From NCBI GenBank assembly GCA_910589415.1, contig OU342632.1, positions 43,389,341 through 43,453,340 of the forward strand: a stretch of DNA of 64,000 nt, given 5' to 3'. The position numbers and the translations under genes are program-made. This document shows positions 56,176 to 64,000 of the stretch, one piece after another; position 1 is the first letter of the stretch, and each line of letters opens with the position of its first letter. The DNA comes from Malachius bipustulatus (lineage: Eukaryota; Arthropoda; Insecta; Coleoptera; Melyridae). The notes under the pieces were generated by a model. The model had not been told where the DNA came from. It made no database searches and saw nothing but the letters and a program-made list of their open reading frames with translations.

Positions 56176-59100
56176 CGTATTTCAGATGAAGTAACAATAA
56201 TAAGACACACTTAAGACATGCTTTTTCGAGCCTCACATTTCTTTAGACATTTCTCTAGTAAAAGTACATTTTAATTTCTCTACTGCCTACCTACTACAAT
56301 TATTATATTTTTTATGAAAATCTCCAATTAGTAAGCGTAACCTTCAAATTCCTCACACTTATTATCGAATGTTAGTGATCGCTATATCCTAAACATTGAG
56401 ATGATTAAAGTGATTATTTTGCTAAGATAACAAAAGCGCAAGAAATGTGCCAAAAACGACATCTACGTATTTAGGTATTTATATAAACAACGCTCCAATT
56501 TTAAGAATATACTTGATATGAATAAGAATATAAAGCTATCTACTGTAAATCTCAGTCAAAATTATTAAGGCAATATTTAAAGCGTATATCAGGTGGAAGT
56601 ACCTGTACCTAAAAATTCAAGACATTTAAGAGACCCATGCTTTCAAGCATTGAAACTTTTCTATCAATGTACTTCATTTGAATTTCTCTACGTACAATAA
56701 TAATAATTAAACTCCCCGAGGGGTAAGCTAAACTTTCACATTCAATATTAATTCCTTAAAAATGCCATTTATGAGATGATCAAAGTGATTTTACAAACAA
56801 AAGCCCAAGCAATGTGTCCAAAACGATTACTATTCTATTATGTACCAATAATTATAAGACTATGCATTTCAATGAGATTTGTATTAACCGCATTTCCTTC
56901 ATTAATCGCAATAATTATTACAGCATATTTGAGGCGAAAAATCCAATTAAGACAAACCAATTGAAACATGCTTGCAAACCTAATAGCGCAAATTAGTGTT
57001 CAAAAGATATCAATTCTAACTCCAATAATATTTTTCTATTTAATAGTCTAGTAATTCAATTACTTAAGACCCTTTCGAATTATATTATCGATGTTTGGAG
57101 ATTTCTTAAAATTCTACACATTATTAAATTAATTGTCATTGTGAGTTTTTGATCATTAATCATTTTATTTAAATTGAAATTTTATTGTTTTGGAATGCGA
57201 GCGACACATGCATTGATGAATTTGATTTCGTTTCTAAATTATTGTTATCAAGGACTGTCTTTTTATGGTTCGATAACGCCGCTGCTATATAATATGTTTG
57301 ACCTCATTTTGTATTTCATATTTCCTGGACTCTAAACTATTTATTTATTTGTTGCTACTGGTTTACTTGCCCGAACTATTTATTTACTTGCTGCCATTGA
57401 TTTACTCGCCTGATATATTTATTTGTTTTTATGCCTTTTTGTGTGTCTTGTTTCCTTTTCAGGAGGTATGAGTCCTTGAAATAGAAAGATAAAATGTAGT
57501 CTTCCTGAATATAACAGATTTGTTTATCAATGTCAATTTTACACCAAAACGGTGACGATTTTATGTGTTGTGTCATTGGTATTTTATGTTTTTGTCAGGG
57601 TGTATTTTTATGTAAAATCCCTAATGAAACGACGATATGATTTTGTATGTTTGACTCACGAATCGCAGCGTTAGACAACAACGCTTCAATCTGCTGTATA
57701 GGTATGTCTCATTTTGACGTTGGATGTCCTTTGGAATCGATTTTATTTATTTGGTATTAGTCTGGGGTGTGGAGCATAAACCGATTAGGTTTCTCCCATC
57801 AAAAAGGTCTAATTTATGTGTGTTTTGTTATGTCTTTTCTTTACAGGTACTAAACGGTTCGCAAAGACTAACGTTAAAATGACAGGTTACCATAATACAA
57901 GAGATTTAGTTCTCATCCCTCAACGCCCAAGCAAATGCTTGATTCTAACATGTCGTCGTTTCGTTGTGTGTTTTTCATTGTAGGTTTTTGCACTTTGCAC
58001 AGTCAGAGGTTGTTTATTTCATGGGGTTTCTTTTTTACTCTGACTATAAACTTGCGTAGGCGGAAACCCCTTTTGCAGGGTCACTCGTGTGGGTAAACAG
58101 ATTCAACATTCAAATCAAATAATTCCCAAGTCAATAAATCAATTCATTTTTAAGAGGGAAACTCTGTCTTTTAAATTATATCTCCTATCTCTCAACAAAA
58201 CACTGGCTCAAAGTATTTTCCTAGCGTTTTGCTACGAACGAACCAAAATAAAGGTTACTACACACAACAACGTAAGGTCCACCACCAGACGAAAAACTAG
58301 ACAGAACACGAGCCCAGGTAATTGTCACGAGCCCAGGTAGAATAACGATCACAAGCAGTAAGTAATGTTGGCCATTTTATTTGAAATCAGGGAGGGATAA
58401 CCTTAAATTCAAACCAAACATTCAGGGCGGGAATCAAACAGAGTCATTCATGACAGACAAGTTAACATTTCAAACGTCAAAGAGGTTTTTCTTTTGGTCA
58501 GAATTTAATGCGCATGACGCAGAATCTCCATTTTAAGTGGTTAAATAGAATACATCACAGATTTGGTTCCAGCAACCAGGATTCAGGTTTTAGGTAGGTT
58601 ACACTACATTATAATACACACTTTTTAAAACAAGAACCATACTTAGGTATATCTATACGAATTTCAGGTGGAAGTATCAGTACCTACCAATTCAAGTGAC
58701 ACTTAAGAGACACATGCTTTCAAGCCTCGAAGTTTTTCTAGCAATGGATTTATATTTAAATTTCTCTGCTTACAATAATTAAAAACTCCTCGACAGTTAA
58801 GCTAAGCTTTCACATTCAATATTAAATGCTTAAAAATATCATTTATAAGATGATCAAAGTGATTTTACAAACAAAAGCCCAAGCAATGTGTCCACAACGA
58901 CAACTATTCTATAATGTAGTTTTTACAATTAGAACTAAACTTCAAGTATAAGAATTTGCATTTCAATGAGATTTGTATTAGGTAATCGTATTTCCTTCTA
59001 TTAATCGCTTAATCGCAATATTTATTTCAGCCTATTTCAAGCGAAAAAAATTAAGAAAAACCAATTGAAACATGATTTCAAAAAGGATATCAATTTTAAC

Positions 59101-62100
59101 TCGACTTGAAATTTTATTACTTTAAAGCCTTTCGAATTATATCGATGGAAATTTCTCCTGCAAAGCACATTTCAATTTCTCTACCTACGATAAGTGTATC
59201 CCTAGGATTCTAATAAAATTGTGTTTATGCAGTAACACAGAATAAATATTTAACGTAATATTTAAAGCGTATTTCAGGTGGAAGTACATATACCAATTCA
59301 AGACACTTAAGGGACACACATGCTTTCAAGCTTAGCATTTCTTTCGAAATTTCTCTAGCAAAGTACCTACGTTTAAATTTCTCTATACTTACAATAAAAA
59401 TTTAACTCTACAAGGAGTAAGTTTAACTTTCACATTCAGTATTAACTCGTCAACAATGCCATTTTATGAGATGATCAAAGTGATTTTACAAACAAAAGCC
59501 CAAGCAATGTGTCCAAACCGATAACTATTATATAAATACTTATGTAAGTACTTTTTACAATAATTAGAACTGAGCTTCAAGTATAAGAATATGCATTTCA
59601 ATGAGATTTGTATTAACCGCATTTCGATCTATTAATCGCATAATCGTAATGTTTACTAAAGCCCATTTCAGGCGGTAAAACAATTAAGACAAACCAATTA
59701 AAACATGCTTTCCACTAATTAGTGTTCAAATAAGATATCAATTCTAATTCCAATATTTTTCTGTATAATTGACTAGAAAATTTATTATTTTAGAGCCATT
59801 CGAATTATATCGAAATTTGGAAATTCTTCTGGCAAAGCACAACTCCTCAAGGAAATCCTTAGAATTCTACACATTCAAAATTAAATGTTAGTGATTATTA
59901 AGGAGCAGTCACTTTTGAGATGATATAGTACCTACGCAAATTGTTACCAATTTAAGACATTTATTAGGGACACATGCTTTCAAGCCTAGCATTTCTTTCG
60001 AAATTTTTGTAGCAAAGTACGTTTGAATTTTTCTATTACTTTCAAGGAGTAAGCTAACACATGTCTTTTATGAGACGATTAAAGTGATAAGAAATGTGAC
60101 CAAAACGACAACTATTCTATAAACAAAGCATTAAAATTAGAACTAAACTTCAAGTAATAATAGGTATAAAAATATGCATTCAATGAGACTTGTATTAATC
60201 GCATTTCCTTTTATTAATCGCAATATTTATTACAGCGTATTTCAGGCGAAAAAAACAATTAAGACAAACCAATTAAAACAACCAAACAACCAGATCGAAC
60301 CTCTAATATATCGCACTTAGCACTTAGGTTACTTTTGAGATAATAAAGGGTGACATTACTAACAAAAGCCCAAGAAATGTGCTAAAACGACATCTATTTA
60401 GTGAACTTGCATTATTATAATACCTAAACACTTTTTATTAATATAAGAACCACACTCAAGTGTATCTATATAAATCTAATTTATTATTTAACATATAAGA
60501 ATTCATTAACGCAATATTTAAAAAGTATTTCAGGTGGAAGTAACAACTCACTCAAGCCACACTAAACATGCGAGTTCAAGTCTCATATTTTCTTTTCAAC
60601 ATTTCTATTTTAGAACTACTTACATTTTCTTGACACTCAACACTAAAAAATATTAGTGATTGCAAAAGGGTATAATTTTTGAGATGATTACCAATAAAAA
60701 CTCAAGAAATGCGCCAAAAACGAAAACCCATTGTTTATACCTGCACTTTTTAAAATTAAAAGTAAGCTTCAAGCTGCAAGTAAACGAATGAATCTAACTA
60801 ATGAATTCTGCATTTCTATAAAATTTGAAGGGACCGTATTTTACAATGTGTAAATTATTATTGATGTAACATTTAAAAAGCGTGTTCAGACAGAATAACC
60901 AATTCAAGACAAACCACTAAGACGTGCTTTCAAGCTTAACATCTTCACTTGATAATATTGACAAGATATAACTTCTAAGGCAATTCTTTTTTTTGTGTAA
61001 TGATTTGGATTCAGACCCTTTCGAATTATATCATTCTTTCGAAATGTCACCAAAAAATTACATTATTATTTCTTTAACTATGATAATTATTGTATTATCC
61101 AATGAATAAGCATAATCTTCAAATCCTTCACATTCAGTATTTAATGTTAGAATAATCGCTAAAGCATAAGATAAGGTGATAGTACCAACTAAAGGCCGAA
61201 AAATGAACCAAAAACAGACGAAAACTTATGTACAACCTAGTCCGCATTTGTATGAATTTTTATAAATCGTGCGTGATTTTACTACAAAATTACGATGTCA
61301 ATTAATCCATTTCAGGCGGAAGAACCAATTCAAGACACACCCACTTAAGACATGCTTTCAAGCTTCATATCCAACTCAATATTCAAAAGATATAAATTCT
61401 AAGGAAACGTACTTTTATATAAACTTGGGATTTTATTATTTTTGACCTTTTCGATTTATATCCTTTTTGGAATTTCTTTAGCTATGTACATCTTAACATC
61501 TCTACCTACAACACAACAAATATTTCCAAGGAGTAAACATGAAATCCTTCACACTCAATATTAAACGTTCGTGACCACAAAAGCATCATTATGAAAATAA
61601 TTGAGGTGATTTCTCTATCTGTTATAGTGATCGATGAAACCTAAACCAAGGTGTTATGATGAACAAAAATTCACTAAAACAGACGATACATAGCGCTTTC
61701 CTATATAGTAATCGCAGTGGAAATTCTAAAGACAATATTTAAAGCGTAATTCAAGCGGAAGAACCAATGATTAAAGACACACCACTTAGGACATGCGTCT
61801 AAGCCTCATAACCGCACTTAATATTGTAAAAATATATAACTTTCTAAGGCGAATTCTTTTCTGGGATCTTCTCTACCTAGGTAGGTATATTAATTATTAT
61901 TAAACTCAAGGGGAATAAGCACAAGCCTTCAAATCCTCCACTCAATATTACATATTTGTGATCGCTAACGTGCAATTTATGATGATTATTACTAAAAATC
62001 GAACGCTACAGAAATGTGCAAAAATCACAATTATATGTATTGTAAGTACACAACTTTGCATTTTTGGAATTAGTAATTCGCTGCAAGTACAAGAAAGTAT

Positions 62101-62780
62101 TGATTTGTATAAAAAATTTTATTAGTCTTTGTACACTCAGAAAAAATATTAACGCAATACGTAAAGGACATCATTTACATTGAGAAAACAATTACACATT
62201 TAGACATGCCTTTTAAGCTTTAACGCAAAATACTACTTGGGATTTTTTTATTGGCACCTCTTGCCTTTGTAGCTGTCAAACCGGAGTTATAGAAAAAATA
62301 CATTCCCTGATTGTTTTAAATTTCAATTTCTCTACATACTATAAATTAAACTCAAACCCTGGCGCAGTTAATAGCAACAAAATAAACGACCAAATGCAGA
62401 CACTCCAAACAATAACGTAAAGCTAACCGCATCTTTAAAACCCTGGCACTGCACTCAACATCAATAATAAGGATTAGTGATTGCTTAGGACCAATTTACA
62501 AAAATCATGGTACAATCAACAGCTCGGGAAAAGCACAAGAACCACAACTATTTTGTGAGTATGCAAACACGCTAGTAATTTTCTAAGAAATTAGAAGTCA
62601 CTCTTAATCAATTTCTGTAAAAATCTACACAATTATTTATAGTATAAGACTGTAAAATTCTCAATAAGTATCAACGCAATACGTAAAGCGCATTTCAAAA
62701 GAAACCTATAAATTCAAGCGACACCTAAAAGACATGCCTTCAAGACTCAAATCACTCGGGAGACATAATTATCAACATAA
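56176..62780 (+). repeat. Degenerate long-period tandem array, about 11-12 units of 350-650 bp
   Basis: A two-part motif recurs. Part A (GCGTATTTCAGGTGGAAGTA, then AATTCAAGACA, ACATGCTTTCAAGC) occurs near 56,178, 56,583, 58,665, 59,270, 59,940, 60,525, 60,885, 61,310, 61,747, 62,165 and 62,690. Part B (GAGATGATCAAAGTGATTTT, ACAAAAGCCCAAG, TGTCCAAAACGAC) occurs near 56,398, 56,773, 58,848, 59,469, 60,069, 60,335, 60,680, 61,165 and, weakly, three times more. The copies at 56,773, 58,848 and 59,469 are nearly identical in part B; those towards 62 kb are much decayed. No conserved ORF links the units. Function unknown. Confidence 0.75.
57180..58560. other. Non-array segment splitting the tandem repeat
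   Basis: Between units at about 56,773 and 58,665 lies about 1.4 kb without the array motifs. It has repeated ATTTATTTA-rich phrases (ACTATTTATTTA near 57,340 and 57,378) and a duplicated ACGAGCCCAGGTA (58,308 and 58,327). Probably an insertion; no terminal repeats were identified. Confidence 0.4.
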
Positions 62781-64000
62781 AATATTTACTTTTCATTATA
62801 TTAGACTTCGGATATTTTTATTTTTACACCCTTTTGAAATGACCTTTCAACATTTATTTTTCATTTAGTTTTCAATTTATTCGATTATTACCACATTATT
62901 TTATTCACTTGTTATTAATAATGCCTTTTTTCCTCTACCGATTGCTTTAACACTTTAATAACTTTACTTCACGAATCATGGAAACTAATATCACACTGTA
63001 TATTTTTGGTTCTTTGAATCACGTCTTTGAAGAATTTTATTAATGCTACTTGCAATATTTTCATAGTAATCTACCACACATATATAATAACCCTTTAATG
63101 CAATTTTTCTAACAGTTATTTAACGATTTCACCTTTGCTTAATTTAAATATTTTAATCTCTTCTAAATTTCTCTGCTTTAGTGTGTTTCTAAAGATTATC
63201 TTTGAATATTCGTAAAATAATTAAACGTTGATATACTTTGTAGGTCTTGTAGGTAAATTCATCGCTGGCATTTGTTGAGTGTACAGTTTATTTATTTATT
63301 CAGACTGTAGGCACTATAGATCTGCCGACGCAAAGTTTATTGGTACCTACTTATTATTTTTAATATTATTACCTATTTTTTTAATTTAACGAAACTCTTT
63401 TGTTAATAGAAAGCCGATTAGTTCTACCGATGCGAAGTCTATTGGTTATATTTAGGCCTACGAATGTTCATACATATTTAATTTGCTTGCAACTTTTAAT
63501 TTAATTAACCAAGTACCGCTATCACACACATAAACTCATATAGTCGTAGAAATGGTGGTAACTTTTTCCTTTCTTAGAATCTGTTCTCGAAAAATATATT
63601 TAAATTTTTTATAGGCACTTCTCTCTGCGGCAACATTCAATATTCAACGTTCAATATCTTTCATATTATCCTCCACACGAATTCAAAAGTAATAACTTCA
63701 CTTAAGATTAAATATATACACTATGTAACGATAAATTATTATTATTGCAAGTATAAGCAAATCTGTAATTTTTTGTATATTCATAAAAGTATCAGGGGGT
63801 ATGCTGTTAAGATTAACCATTGTATAAATCTTAATATAAAAAAATTAGAGTAAGTAGATGTAACATTTCTTTGGGAAAATACTCGTTGTTCGTGTTTGGT
63901 TTACAGTCGAATTTATTTCTAGTACCTATTTAATTTAATATTTAATTTCTTGCAACCTTATGCAATCCAATTTTATATTTCTAATTTTCTAAATTTTCAT
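62781..64000. other. AT-rich right edge; no gene seen
   Basis: No family-like ORF. Two similar phrases, CTATAGATCTGCCGACGCAAAG near 63,314 and GTTCTACCGATGCGAAGTCT near 63,421, suggest a small diverged repeat. Confidence 0.35.

Noticed and set aside
56776..56964. 62-codon opening inside the tandem array, membrane-like
   Set aside because: The frame is not preserved in the closest repeat units at 58,848 and 59,469, so it is not a conserved gene.
56176..62780. CRISPR-like or simple satellite array
   Set aside because: Units are far too long and variable in spacing, and the genome is eukaryotic; described as a degenerate long-period tandem array.

Overview
This is an AT-rich, intron- and transposon-rich insect nuclear window. 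Split genes with GT-AG introns, a tandem pair of secreted carboxylesterases and two gustatory receptors with the family's C-terminal QF signature all point to an insect. The esterase wording ([33 protein letters not shown]) resembles beetle 'venom carboxylesterase-6-like' proteins, so Coleoptera is my best guess. That is inference from remembered family features; Hemiptera is not excluded.

Layout. Positions 1-28,032 hold two paralogous esterases on the minus strand. The upstream gene (28,032 to 6,954) can be rebuilt completely as ten exons and 555 codons, with the Ser-Glu-His triad and a distant terminal exon just past a 6.3-kb intron. The downstream gene (6,183 to 2,375) has the same first eight exons and runs towards the left edge; its His-bearing and terminal exons are not visible. 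Exon lengths 2-8 are identical in the two genes (149, 100, 195, 186, 363, 182, 139 nt), so they are a tandem duplication. The introns hold many inverted-repeat (foldback) elements, often nested, plus retrotransposon debris.

Positions 28,737-42,266 hold two gustatory receptor genes on the plus strand, four exons (422 codons) and three exons (400 codons). Between them lies a 5'-truncated but open non-LTR retrotransposon (RT plus RNase H, 32,868-35,735) and a decayed Tc1-like transposase. Their introns contain antisense retrotransposon fragments, another foldback element and a tRNA-derived SINE-like insert.

Positions 42,267-64,000 contain no gene I can identify. They hold two foldbacks, a decayed minus-strand non-LTR element (47,485-45,240), a 1.4-1.6 kb block duplicated in direct orientation 3.2 kb apart (47,600 and 50,839), and a long-period degenerate tandem array of about 11-12 units (56,176-62,780), the most unusual unexplained structure here.

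The four host genes are secreted hydrolases and chemoreceptors; nothing in the sequence shows that they act in one pathway. All exon models come from reading splice sites, phase and family motifs by eye.
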